From Lachnoclostridium sp. UBA903 (GTDB taxonomy: Bacteria; Bacillota; Clostridia; Lachnospirales; Lachnospiraceae), in assembly GCA_002294045.1 (NCBI GenBank), contig DBEP01000016.1, positions 331 through 9,380 of the forward strand: a stretch of 9,050 bases of DNA, given 5' to 3'. The notes beneath the pieces were generated by a model that was not told the DNA's origin, did not search any database, and saw nothing but the letters and a program-made list of their open reading frames with translations. Shown here one piece after another: positions 1 to 6,813 of the stretch (positions are counted from its first letter, which is position 1; every line of letters begins with the position of its first letter). Made by a program: the position numbers and the translations under genes.

Positions 1-146
1 TGATGCGCACTCACTTTGTTCGGCGCGGGTATAATGTCTGTCGACATTATACCATGTCCGCAGGCTCCCATGGTATGCGGCACTTCGTGCCGTTGATGCG
101 CACTCACTTTGTTCGGCGCAGGTATAATGTCTGTCGACATTATACC
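1..146. repeat. Two copies of a structured 53-bp repeat, period 93 bp
   Basis: Positions 1-53 and 94-146 are identical except for one base (G27 versus A120). A 40-bp linker (54-93) separates them, so the period is 93 bp and the array may continue left of the window. Each copy ends in an 11-bp perfect inverted repeat, GGTATAATGTC / GACATTATACC, with a 4-nt loop (28-53 and 121-146). In copy 2 the sequence TGCGC (97-101) can also pair with GCGCA (116-120); A120 restores this pair, which copy 1 lacks. The linker adds two more hairpins. This is an intergenic palindromic repeat of unknown role. The last arm reaches into the xdhC stop codon. It is not a classic terminator because no T-tract follows on either strand. 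Confidence 0.85.
49..92. repeat. Linker hairpins between the two repeat copies
   Basis: Two inverted repeats lie in the linker. ATACCATG (49-56) pairs with CATGGTAT (69-76), an 8-bp stem with a 12-nt loop. CGGCAC (78-83) pairs with GTGCCG (87-92), a 6-bp stem with a 3-nt loop. The first stem shares bases with the 11-bp hairpin of repeat copy 1, so the two cannot form together. The whole 1-146 region can therefore fold in alternative ways on either strand. Confidence 0.7.
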
Positions 147-1213
147 TTATCCTCAATCAGCACTTCCATAATACCGCCGCATACCATGCCTTCCGCTTCA
201 GCAGCGTCTCCTGTCATGTCAATGGTCCGGAGCATGAAACTTTTGGTTCCAATAATTTTTACGGCATCGTGTATAACTTCCGCTTCGCTGCAGCCGCCTC
301 CGATACTTCCTGCTATCTGCCCGGCAGGATAGACTATCATTTTTGCCCCCGGTCCTCTGGGTACGGAACCTTTTGTATCGATAATGGTAACAATACTCAT
401 AGGTTCCTCCTTACTTGCGGCAAGGAGCTCGAGTACTTTGATATCCAGGTCGGAACGGTTTCCTGCGTAATTTTCATTCTGGTCCAGGCGTTTTCTTCTG
501 ATAATCTGAGCCATAATGGAGATGCTGATTTCCTCCGGTGTTACGGCACCTATGGACAGCCCGATGGGGGTGCATACCCGGTCTATCCGTTCTTTGTCAA
601 ACCCTTCTTCCTTTAGCAGGGCCTTTACCGCAGCCACACGTCTTTTGGAGCCTATCATCCCTGCGTATATGGTTTCCGTCCGGCTTAAGATATGTCTTAA
701 ACACTCCGTATCATACCTGTGGCCTCTGGTGATTATAACAATATAGTCATAAGCGGTAAGTTTTAACTGCTCTAAAACCTTATCAAAACTCTCACAGATT
801 ACCCTTTCAGCAAGGGGAAATCTCGCCTTATTGGCAAAAGACGGCCTGTCGTCCGCTACGGTTACCGAAAAACCTGCCCTGGCGCCAAACTCGGTCAGGG
901 GCAGTGCAATATGTCCGCCTCCCAGTATAATCAGCCGCTCTTTTGGGTAAAAAGGCTCTATTATGGTAAGCCTTCCTTCATTCCCGCGAACTGTTTTTGG
1001 CTTACCTGTCCTTAATACCTCCTGTACAGCTTCCTTTATATGCGGCTCTGCCATATTATTTTGAACCATACTATTAATCATACTATCTTTCGGATTCACC
1101 ACAATACGTTCAAAATCCTTGTCAAGGTTCCCGGTGCTCCCTTTTAATCTGGTTATTACCAGCTTATTTTCATTGTTTTCCAAATCCTTTATTAAGTTCT
1201 CATATAAATTCAT
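140..1213 (-). CDS. XdhC/CoxI-family molybdoenzyme maturation factor (357 aa)
   Basis: XdhC-type proteins bind molybdenum cofactor and help load its sulfurated form into xanthine dehydrogenase-like hydroxylases; some clostridial relatives sit beside aldehyde oxidoreductase genes. A Rossmann-like XdhC C-terminal domain occupies about residues 93-240, with GGGH at 98-101, DDRPSFANKARFP at 121-133, ITRGHRYD at 161-168 and GMIGSKRR at 185-192. A CoxI-type domain follows at about 258-357, with GSVPRGPGAKM (282-292), GSIGGGC (302-308) and EGMVCGG (341-347). This is the reverse of the textbook XdhC order. Residues 1-92 are poorly conserved and may be a degenerate CoxI unit. The ATG at 1213 is chosen because it forms an ATGA overlap with the upstream mogA stop; a TTG start at 1267 would run deep into that gene. 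The last codon and the TAA lie in the adjacent repeat. The family is sure; the exact client enzyme is not. Confidence 0.85.
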   Translation of the reverse strand: MNLYENLIKDLENNENKLVITRLKGSTGNLDKDFERIVVNPKDSMINSMVQNNMAEPHIKEAVQEVLRTGKPKTVRGNEGRLTIIEPFYPKERLIILGGGHIALPLTEFGARAGFSVTVADDRPSFANKARFPLAERVICESFDKVLEQLKLTAYDYIVIITRGHRYDTECLRHILSRTETIYAGMIGSKRRVAAVKALLKEEGFDKERIDRVCTPIGLSIGAVTPEEISISIMAQIIRRKRLDQNENYAGNRSDLDIKVLELLAASKEEPMSIVTIIDTKGSVPRGPGAKMIVYPAGQIAGSIGGGCSEAEVIHDAVKIIGTKSFMLRTIDMTGDAAEAEGMVCGGIMEVLIEDKV

Positions 1214-1731
1214 CCGTGCACCACATCCTTTCCGGCACACTCGCCCGTCAGCCCTTTTAAAATACAAAGTCCATGCTCCAATTCGCTCATGATATATTCC
1301 AGGCTTTCCTTTACGGCCCTGGGACTTCCCGGAAGATTTACAATTAAAGCCTGCCCCCGGATACCGGCTGTTCCCCTGCTTAACATGGCCCGTTTCGTAA
1401 TGGTCATGCTGTATGCCCGGATTGCTTCCGGGATGCCGGGAACCGGCCGCTCCGATACGGACAGGGTGGCCTCCGGCGTAACATCCCGTTTGGAAAAACC
1501 GGTGCCTCCGGTAGTTAAAATCAAATCACAAATATCTTCATCCGCCAGCCGGCTCATTTCCTTTTCCAGTTCCTTTTGTTCATCAGGAAGGATACGGTAG
1601 CTGGTTACCAGATATCCTGAATCCTCCGCAATCTTCTTAATTGCCGCCCCGCTTAAGTCGTCCCGCTCTCCCCGGGAACCTTTGTCACTTGCGGTTATAA
1701 TACCCACACGGAACTTATGCTTAACTGACAT
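1210..1731 (-). CDS. mogA: MogA/MoaB-type molybdopterin adenylyltransferase (173 aa)
   Basis: Predicted to adenylylate molybdopterin with ATP to give MPT-AMP, the step before metal insertion, in the cytoplasm. The single MoCF_biosynth domain shows VGIITASDKGSRGERDD near the N-terminus, TTGGTGFSKRDVTPEAT (73-89, with the G-rich loop and Asp83), GIPE (99-102), an LSRG..AGIRG stretch (118-126) and NLPGSP (132-137). Length fits stand-alone MogA/MoaB proteins. Of the two in-frame ATGs, 1731 is preferred: AGGAG lies 9 nt upstream of it, while the ATG at 1740 directly abuts that site. It overlaps the end of the MOSC gene by 11 bp and its TGA overlaps the xdhC ATG, so translation is probably coupled. 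MogA and MoaB cannot be separated reliably by sequence alone; the symbol is the less certain part. Confidence 0.88.
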   Translation of the reverse strand: MSVKHKFRVGIITASDKGSRGERDDLSGAAIKKIAEDSGYLVTSYRILPDEQKELEKEMSRLADEDICDLILTTGGTGFSKRDVTPEATLSVSERPVPGIPEAIRAYSMTITKRAMLSRGTAGIRGQALIVNLPGSPRAVKESLEYIMSELEHGLCILKGLTGECAGKDVVHG

Positions 1732-2149
1732 ATAAACCATCTCCTACTTTAATTGTGCCGCCCCGTATTACCCTGGCAAATACCCCTTCCCTCGGCATAA
1801 TACAGTCACCGACCTGTTTGTATATCCCGCAGCGGGAATGACATTCCTTGCCGACTTGGGTCATTTCCAGAATGACTTCCCCGCAGACAATTCTGGTGCC
1901 TACCGGCAGGGTTTTGAAATCAATTCCTTCCACCAGCAGGTTCTCCCCAAAGGCTCCGTCCTCTACCCCGGCGCCTTTTTTTCGGAATTCTTCCACTTTA
2001 TCATAGGATAAAAGGCTGACCTGACGGTGCCAGATGCCGGCATGGGCATCCCGCTCTATTCCATAACCTGTAATCAGTTTAGCCTCGTTAATATTAATTT
2101 TTGAAGTTCCTCTTTTTTTGCTGATACATACCGCCATTACTTTTCCCAT
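1721..2149 (-). CDS. MOSC-domain protein (142 aa)
   Basis: A small stand-alone MOSC domain (molybdenum cofactor sulfurase C-terminal type). Such domains are thought to bind sulfurated or intact molybdenum cofactor and pass it on. Visible signatures are GVEDGAFGENLLVEG (61-75), PVGTRI (82-87), the cysteine pair in KECHSRC (C103, C107) and REGVFARVIRGGTIKVGD (120-137). Length is normal for the short MOSC proteins of clostridia, which often sit next to or fused with MoaB/MogA. GGAGG lies 7 nt before the ATG, inside the last codons of moaA, whose stop is 3 bp away. The protein overlaps the next gene. The precise reaction of this subfamily is not established. Confidence 0.87.
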   Translation of the reverse strand: MGKVMAVCISKKRGTSKININEAKLITGYGIERDAHAGIWHRQVSLLSYDKVEEFRKKGAGVEDGAFGENLLVEGIDFKTLPVGTRIVCGEVILEMTQVGKECHSRCGIYKQVGDCIMPREGVFARVIRGGTIKVGDGLYVS

Positions 2150-2152
2150 AGG

Positions 2153-3124
2153 TTAGCCTCCAATCTGAACCATATTCCTCTGCTCCACATTTTCATTTGT
2201 ATTAACATGAAAACAATGGTGTGCAGGCTTTTGGTAAATTGCTTCCTCCATCAGGTTTTTTAATTTTTCCCCCGTAATCTGATTTCTCAGATAGGGTTTT
2301 AATGAGATTCCTTCCTTATAATGAAGGCACAATTTTAAATCTCCCTGGGCGGTCAGGCGGATTCGGCTGCAACTGCCGCAGAACTCATTGCTCATGGCAG
2401 CAATAAATCCGACACTTCCCTTTAAACGGTTAAAACGATAATAAACAGCAGGTCCGTTCCCATGTTTTTCCCGGTCCGGACGTCCGGTTCCATACACAGC
2501 CTCCAGTTTTTCTTTTACATTCCCATAGGGTATTAATTTAAACTGTCTGCCAAGACCTATGGGCATCAGTTCTATAAACCTTACTTCTATATTATTATTT
2601 GTATATGCGGCTATAACCGTTAATTCCTCTTCATTAAAATCTTTTATCGGGACACAGTTAAGCTTTGTTTTTATGCCCGCCCCTGCCGCTTCCGTAATTC
2701 CCTGCTGCACTTCCTCCAGCTTATCGAATCCGGTAAGTTTTTTGAATTTTTCACGGTTTGTGGTGTCAAGACTGATATTAATACCGTCCAGGCCGGCTTT
2801 TTGCAGGTCTGTTACCATATCCTTTAACAAAACCCCATTGGTAGTCATGGTTACTTCCTGTATACCCGGAATATTCTTTAACATACCGACCAGCCCGGCG
2901 ATTCCTTTACGTACCAGCGGCTCTCCTCCGGTAATCTTGATTTTTCGAATTCCGAGTTTTGCAGCGGCTTTTGCTGTCATAACAATTTCTTCATAAGTTA
3001 ATATATCCTCATGGTTTACGCATTCAATTCCCTTTGCGGGCATACAGTAACGGCAACGTAAGTTACAACGGTCCGTTACGGATATCCTCATATAATCGAT
3101 ATTCCTTCCATATTGATCTATCAT
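2153..3124 (-). CDS. moaA: GTP 3',8-cyclase MoaA, radical SAM (323 aa)
   Basis: Catalyses the first committed step of molybdopterin synthesis, rearranging GTP to 3',8-cyclo-7,8-dihydro-GTP with S-adenosylmethionine. The radical-SAM cluster cysteines are C20, C24 and C27 in CNLRCRYC; the SAM-binding GGEP is at 66-69. The second, C-terminal cluster is C249-X2-C252-X13-C266, and the protein ends in the conserved Gly-Gly tail (IGG, 321-323) needed for catalysis in characterised MoaA. All key residues are present. The open frame extends upstream to 3244, but that part overlaps moaC. The ATG at 3124 has GGAG 6 nt upstream and gives the usual MoaA length; an ATG at 3160 has a weaker site. It follows moaC by 22 bp and is 3 bp before the MOSC gene. 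Confidence 0.95.
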   Translation of the reverse strand: MIDQYGRNIDYMRISVTDRCNLRCRYCMPAKGIECVNHEDILTYEEIVMTAKAAAKLGIRKIKITGGEPLVRKGIAGLVGMLKNIPGIQEVTMTTNGVLLKDMVTDLQKAGLDGINISLDTTNREKFKKLTGFDKLEEVQQGITEAAGAGIKTKLNCVPIKDFNEEELTVIAAYTNNNIEVRFIELMPIGLGRQFKLIPYGNVKEKLEAVYGTGRPDREKHGNGPAVYYRFNRLKGSVGFIAAMSNEFCGSCSRIRLTAQGDLKLCLHYKEGISLKPYLRNQITGEKLKNLMEEAIYQKPAHHCFHVNTNENVEQRNMVQIGG

Positions 3125-3146
3125 AAGCTGCTCCAATCTATCCAGG

Positions 3147-3626
3147 TCAATTCCTAACATACCTGCCGCTTTTCCCGCCGGTCTTCTCAGCCAGATAAAC
3201 TCCGGTAATTTCCATATTTTTATCAATTGCCTTGCACATATCATAAATCGTAAGCAAGGCTACGGCAGTTCCTGTTAAAGCCTCCATCTCCACTCCGGTT
3301 CTGCCGGTTACTTTGGCAGTACAGCATACCTTAATCCGGCTGCCGGCTTCATCTATTTCAAAATCTACCGTGCTTTTTGTTATCATAAGGGGATGGCACA
3401 GGGGAATTAAATCACTGGTACGTTTTACTGCCATAATTCCGGCTATCCTTGCAACGGATAAAACGTCTCCTTTTTCTACCTTCCCATTTTTAATGTGGTT
3501 AAGCACTTTGTCATTCACTTTAATACTGCCCTTTGCAATTGCCATCCGTTCCGTTGTTTCTTTGTCCGTAATGTCTGCCATAACGGCATTACCTTGTCCG
3601 TTAAAATGGGTTAATTTATTTTCCAT
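3147..3626 (-). CDS. moaC: Cyclic pyranopterin monophosphate synthase MoaC (159 aa)
   Basis: Converts the MoaA product into cyclic pyranopterin monophosphate. The MoaC signatures are all visible: an ARIAGIMAVKRT helix (59-70), LCHPL (76-80), EMEALTGTAVALLTIYDMCKA (113-133, with Asp129 and Lys132 at the expected active-site positions) and KTGGKSG (148-154). Length matches the family. The ATG at 3626 is preferred over an in-frame TTG at 3644, which has no upstream ribosome site; GGAG lies 12 nt before the ATG, rather far, so initiation may be modest. It is separated from the MoeA-like gene upstream by 75 bp and leads the tightly packed moaC-moaA-MOSC-mogA-xdhC block. Confidence 0.95.
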   Translation of the reverse strand: MENKLTHFNGQGNAVMADITDKETTERMAIAKGSIKVNDKVLNHIKNGKVEKGDVLSVARIAGIMAVKRTSDLIPLCHPLMITKSTVDFEIDEAGSRIKVCCTAKVTGRTGVEMEALTGTAVALLTIYDMCKAIDKNMEITGVYLAEKTGGKSGRYVRN

Positions 3627-3661
3627 AACCTGGTTCCACTCCAATCTGCATTCATGCGTTA

Positions 3662-3681
3662 AAATTAAAAGAAATTAAAAG
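3662..3681. repeat. Tandem 10-bp repeat in the gap before moaC
   Basis: AAATTAAAAG occurs twice in direct tandem (3662-3671 and 3672-3681) within the 75-bp gap between the MoeA-like gene and moaC. On the transcribed strand this is a T-rich stretch. I see no clear promoter or terminator hairpin in the gap, so moaC may be read from an upstream promoter. Confidence 0.6.
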
Positions 3682-3701
3682 AGAATCCGGGCAAAGTTCC
3701 G

Positions 3702-4724
3702 TTATTGTTTTCCGAATCCGCAGTTAGGATACGTACATATTTCACAGTTCAGGCAAAGTCCGCCATGTCCAAGCTCCGCCAGCTCCTCGCCGCTTATTCT
3801 GTCGTCTGCCATAATCCTTGGTAATATCAGGTCAAATATCGTCCGTCTGGAATACATAACGCAGCCGGGTAGCCCGATAATGGGAATGGTATCCTTATAA
3901 TAGGAAAGAAGGAACATCGCTCCCGGCAATACCGGTGCACCGTAGGAGACTAATTTGGCTCCCGTATTCCGAATTGCCGCCGGAGTAGTATCATCGGGAT
4001 CCACACTCATTCCTCCGGTACATAGGATAAAATCAGCGCCTTCCTTTATAAAATCAAGTATGTTATCCGTTATCTTCTCCGTATTATCGTTTACAATCCT
4101 CTGTCCCAGAATTTCAACAGGGTATTCCTTTAATTTATCTTTAATAACCGGACCGAAGGTGTCCGTAATCCTTCCGTAATACACTTCATTTCCCGTCGTT
4201 ACGATTCCTGCTCTTTTTTTTACGAAAGGCATTATTTTAAATAATGGCTCCCTGCCTGCTATTTCTTTTGCCCTGTTTATTTTTTCTTCTTCAATAATTA
4301 ACGGTATAATCCGGGTGCCGGCTAATTTATCCCCTTTTTTGACGGGAAAGTTGCCGTGTCTGGTGGCAATTATTATCTCACCTAAGGAATTAATCCGCAT
4401 TAGACGTTTTTTATCAACTTTAAATAGACCATCTATGGAAGCGAACACATCAATTTTTCCTTCTTTTATTTCCGAGGGAATCATATATTCATTTTTACAA
4501 ATATCATATAAAATCTGTGCGGCATCATTTTCATGGAGGGTGCCTTCTGTTTTTTCCCAGATATACAGGCGGTCCTTGCCCAAAGATAACAAAACGGGTA
4601 TATCTTCTTGGGTAACAATATGCCCTTTCCTGAATGCCGCCTCTTTGGCAACATCTTTCACTATCCTGGTTATATCATGGCACAATATATGACCTGCCGC
4701 ATCCGTCGTATTAATTAATTTCAA
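3702..4724 (-). CDS. MoeA-like molybdopterin-binding protein with a C-terminal cysteine tail (340 aa)
   Basis: A MoeA-related protein expected to bind molybdopterin or MPT-AMP and take part in metal insertion (molybdate or tungstate). The N-terminal part starts MKLINTTDAAGHILCHDIT, as in clostridial relatives. The MoCF_biosynth domain occupies about 170-310: IVTTGNEVYYGRITD (174-188), LCTGGMSVDPDDTTPAA (234-250) and GLPG (284-287). The tail carries four cysteines, C324, C327, C330 and C335 (CX2CX2CX4C), a probable metal or cluster site absent from classic MoeA. It is shorter than classic MoeA (about 400 aa) and lacks the full domain set, so I do not use the symbol. The TTG at 4724 is chosen because AAGGGA lies 10 nt upstream and the N-terminus then fits the family; a GTG at 4733 abuts that site. 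It is first in the cofactor block. Confidence 0.85.
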   Translation of the reverse strand: MKLINTTDAAGHILCHDITRIVKDVAKEAAFRKGHIVTQEDIPVLLSLGKDRLYIWEKTEGTLHENDAAQILYDICKNEYMIPSEIKEGKIDVFASIDGLFKVDKKRLMRINSLGEIIIATRHGNFPVKKGDKLAGTRIIPLIIEEEKINRAKEIAGREPLFKIMPFVKKRAGIVTTGNEVYYGRITDTFGPVIKDKLKEYPVEILGQRIVNDNTEKITDNILDFIKEGADFILCTGGMSVDPDDTTPAAIRNTGAKLVSYGAPVLPGAMFLLSYYKDTIPIIGLPGCVMYSRRTIFDLILPRIMADDRISGEELAELGHGGLCLNCEICTYPNCGFGKQ

Positions 4725-4784
4725 ATGAGTCACTTCCCTTATAAGAATAAAAAAGATGTAAATAAACAGACCTTTATCTGAAAA

Positions 4785-4800
4785 TTTACACCTATGTAAA
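4785..4800. promoter_or_regulatory. Inverted repeat upstream of the MoeA-like gene, candidate operator
   Basis: TTTACA (4785-4790) and TGTAAA (4795-4800) form a perfect 6-bp inverted repeat with a 4-bp centre, in the 96-bp gap between the TetR gene and the MoeA-like gene. A related TGTAAATAAACA lies at 4757-4768. This is compatible with a repressor site controlling the cofactor genes, possibly for the adjacent TetR protein, but the regulator is a guess. I see no strong sigma-A promoter in this gap. Confidence 0.4.
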
Positions 4801-4820
4801 ATCAAACTTATTTATTAAAC

Positions 4821-5411
4821 TTATTCATTTATTTCTTTTATAATTATGCTTTTGCAAAACTGAAAATATTCTTCCAAATCAAACCTGCCTTTATCAATTA
4901 AATACTGGATGGATGCTCCTTCTAAAGCAGAAACGATAAGATAGGGCAGGTATTCCCGCTTCTGTTTTGGTAAACCGGGTTCATACTTATCTAACATTGC
5001 ACCGATTTCTTTTCTCCAGCCTTCAAAGGATGCGGCAAACGCAGCCTGAATGTCCGGATTGATATGTCCCTGAACCCAGAAATCTATTTCCGCAAAATCA
5101 TATTCCTGTTCATTTACTATAAATTCCAGTTTCTGTTTTATAAATACTTCCAACTGGTCTTCCAGGGTATTTTTTGCTTCTGCTTTCAGCCGTTCCCTTA
5201 TTTCCAGGCATCTCTTTAAAACTTTCTTCTGCAGTGCAAGCATTAAATCATTTTTGGTTTTGTAATAATAATGAAGATTGGACTGTACCATATTGGCTCT
5301 TTCCGCAATTAAATGCATTCTGGTACCGCAAATCGTCTTTTCAATTACTACCTCCAATGCCGCATCCAATATTTTTTCTTCCGGTTTTTCATCCCCATTT
5401 TTTATTTTCAT
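4821..5411 (-). CDS. TetR/AcrR-family transcriptional regulator (196 aa)
   Basis: A one-component repressor-type regulator. The N-terminal TetR DNA-binding domain covers about residues 10-58: KILDAALEVVIEK helix 1, then the helix-turn-helix in TRMHLIAERANMVQSNLHYYYKTKNDL (30-55). The all-helical C-terminal ligand domain includes FWVQGHINPDIQAAF (111-125). Length is normal. The start is fixed by the promoter: the -10 lies at 5440-5445, so upstream in-frame codons (to 5483) are not transcribed, and AAAGGA lies 8 nt before the ATG at 5411; an ATG at 5420 abuts that site. It sits between guanine deaminase and the cofactor genes on the same strand, so either could be its target. The ligand is unknown. 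Confidence 0.88.
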   Translation of the reverse strand: MKIKNGDEKPEEKILDAALEVVIEKTICGTRMHLIAERANMVQSNLHYYYKTKNDLMLALQKKVLKRCLEIRERLKAEAKNTLEDQLEVFIKQKLEFIVNEQEYDFAEIDFWVQGHINPDIQAAFAASFEGWRKEIGAMLDKYEPGLPKQKREYLPYLIVSALEGASIQYLIDKGRFDLEEYFQFCKSIIIKEINE

Positions 5412-5439
5412 TTGTACCATCCTTTCCTGGAATACCCAT

Positions 5440-5468
5440 AGTATATCCCGGCTTACATTCCGTGTCAA
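5440..5468 (-). promoter_or_regulatory. Sigma-A-type promoter of the TetR gene
   Basis: On the minus strand, TTGACA (5468-5463) is followed after exactly 17 bp by TATACT (5445-5440). The predicted transcript starts near 5433, leaving a leader of about 22 nt before the ATG at 5411. It lies in the 85-bp gap after the guanine deaminase stop. I see no terminator in that gap, so read-through from guanine deaminase is also possible. Confidence 0.8.
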
Positions 5469-5496
5469 TATTTTTTTGTTCAACTAATCAATCTAA

Positions 5497-6813
5497 TCAA
5501 GTTAAATCCGCGGCAACGCTCCGGCTATTTGCCGGCTCCGGCCATATATGCTTTCCTGCCGCATATTTAGCAACAATATTCCTGTCGTCGGAAAGGTAAA
5601 TAATCCTTTCCAGCCTCTGTTTTAACGTAAGAGGCTGAGGATGAAGCAGATTACCGTCATCTAAAACAACTGCATCAAATTCATATCCCTCTTCGAAACT
5701 GCCCACCTTTCCGAAAAAAGCTCCTCCGCCCTTGGTGCCTAAATAAAAAGCTTCGTCTATGGTTAAGGGTTTTAAGCTCCGGTCTGCCAACTTCCATTTA
5801 AGCTTTGAAACCTGTATGGCTTTTGTCATGGCTTTAAATATGGAATTGGAACTGCCTGCTGCCATGTCGGTGCCTAATCCAACGGGAATTCTCTCATTAA
5901 TATAGGCCCGCACAGGTGCAATACCGGAAGATAAATTAATATTGGATTCCGGGCAGTGGGCTACAAAGACACCGTTTTTCTTAATCAGCTTCATTTCTTC
6001 CCCGTTTGTATAAACACAATGCGCCATAACGGTAGGCGCTTCCTTCCCAAAAAGGCCGAAACTGTCATAAGCATCACCGTAATTCCTGGCTTTCGGAAAA
6101 AGCGCCTTAACCCATTCCACTTCTGCAATGTTTTCCGACAGATGGGACTGGACGGGACATCCATATTCCTTTCGGATATGGGATAGCTCCTTAAGCAGCC
6201 AGTCGGAACAAGCCGGAAGAAACCTTGGTGTCAGAATGGGCCTTATGTTCTTATATTTATCTGCTGATTCCCGCAGCCATTTTTTTGTATTCTCTATGGA
6301 ACCGGCACCCGATTCACATATATATTCCGGACTGTTCCTATCCATATTCACCTTACCCACCATGCATTTTAAACCTGTGGCTTCCAGCAAATCCATCAGG
6401 ATTATAGTTGCATCCACATGAATTGTCCCGAAAATACAGGCTCTGGTGGTAGCGCTTTTCTTTAAATCATTGACAAAAATAGCATAAGCTCTTCTGGCAT
6501 ATTCCATGTCCGAATATTTGGCTTCTTCCGGAAAGGCATTCTGATTCAGCCAGTCAATCAGCTCCAAATCCATTCCAAGGCCTCGAAAGGAGTACTGGGG
6601 CGCATGGGTATGTATGTCCACAAGCCCGGGAATAATTAATCTGTCACCATAATCAATGATATTAATATGAGTTAATTCATCCGGCAGGACTTCATAAACC
6701 CCTTTTACTTTCCCTGTTTCACAGACAATATAACCATCCGGTACAACTTTTATAGTAACCATATCTTTGGAGTAAAAGATATTTCCTTTTACCGCAAAAC
6801 AATCGGCAGTCAT
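5497..6813 (-). CDS. guaD: Guanine deaminase, amidohydrolase family (438 aa)
   Basis: Predicted zinc enzyme converting guanine to xanthine and ammonia in purine salvage or catabolism. Seen in order: IIPGLVDIHTHAPQYSFRG (60-78) with the metal ligands His68 and His70 and a guanine-contacting Arg77; TPRFLPACS (195-203); QSHLSE (222-227) with His224 and Glu227; AHC (264-266) with His265; and GLGTDMAAG (312-320) with Asp316. This set is typical of guanine deaminase rather than of chlorohydrolases such as TrzN. Length is usual for the family. The ATG at 6813 gives the family N-terminus with AGGTG 10 nt upstream; the frame continues to 6900 in non-conserved sequence. Its product xanthine would feed xanthine dehydrogenase, matching the cofactor and XdhC genes downstream. 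Confidence 0.92.
   Translation of the reverse strand: MTADCFAVKGNIFYSKDMVTIKVVPDGYIVCETGKVKGVYEVLPDELTHINIIDYGDRLIIPGLVDIHTHAPQYSFRGLGMDLELIDWLNQNAFPEEAKYSDMEYARRAYAIFVNDLKKSATTRACIFGTIHVDATIILMDLLEATGLKCMVGKVNMDRNSPEYICESGAGSIENTKKWLRESADKYKNIRPILTPRFLPACSDWLLKELSHIRKEYGCPVQSHLSENIAEVEWVKALFPKARNYGDAYDSFGLFGKEAPTVMAHCVYTNGEEMKLIKKNGVFVAHCPESNINLSSGIAPVRAYINERIPVGLGTDMAAGSSNSIFKAMTKAIQVSKLKWKLADRSLKPLTIDEAFYLGTKGGGAFFGKVGSFEEGYEFDAVVLDDGNLLHPQPLTLKQRLERIIYLSDDRNIVAKYAAGKHIWPEPANSRSVAADLT

Noticed and set aside
1..146. CRISPR-like pattern of two repeats with a 40-bp spacer
   Set aside because: Only two copies are visible, the 53-bp unit is longer than usual, the linker itself forms hairpins, and the second copy overlaps the xdhC stop codon. 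No cas genes are present.
3..332. Plus-strand open frame with a repeated MRTHFVRR-type peptide
   Set aside because: It is the repeat read in one frame and continues antisense through the xdhC 3' end; no ribosome site or family match.
1214..1267. Upstream TTG start for the XdhC gene
   Set aside because: It would overlap mogA by 58 bp and the extra 18 residues match nothing; the ATG at 1213 forms a normal ATGA overlap.
4725..4820. Molybdenum cofactor riboswitch before the cofactor genes
   Set aside because: The 96-bp gap is too short and shows no multi-stem structure resembling the known motif.
5515..5545. GC-rich CCGGC/GCCGG stem near the guaD 3' end as a terminator
   Set aside because: It lies inside the coding sequence and no T-tract follows directly; the later T-poor sequence does not fit an intrinsic terminator.
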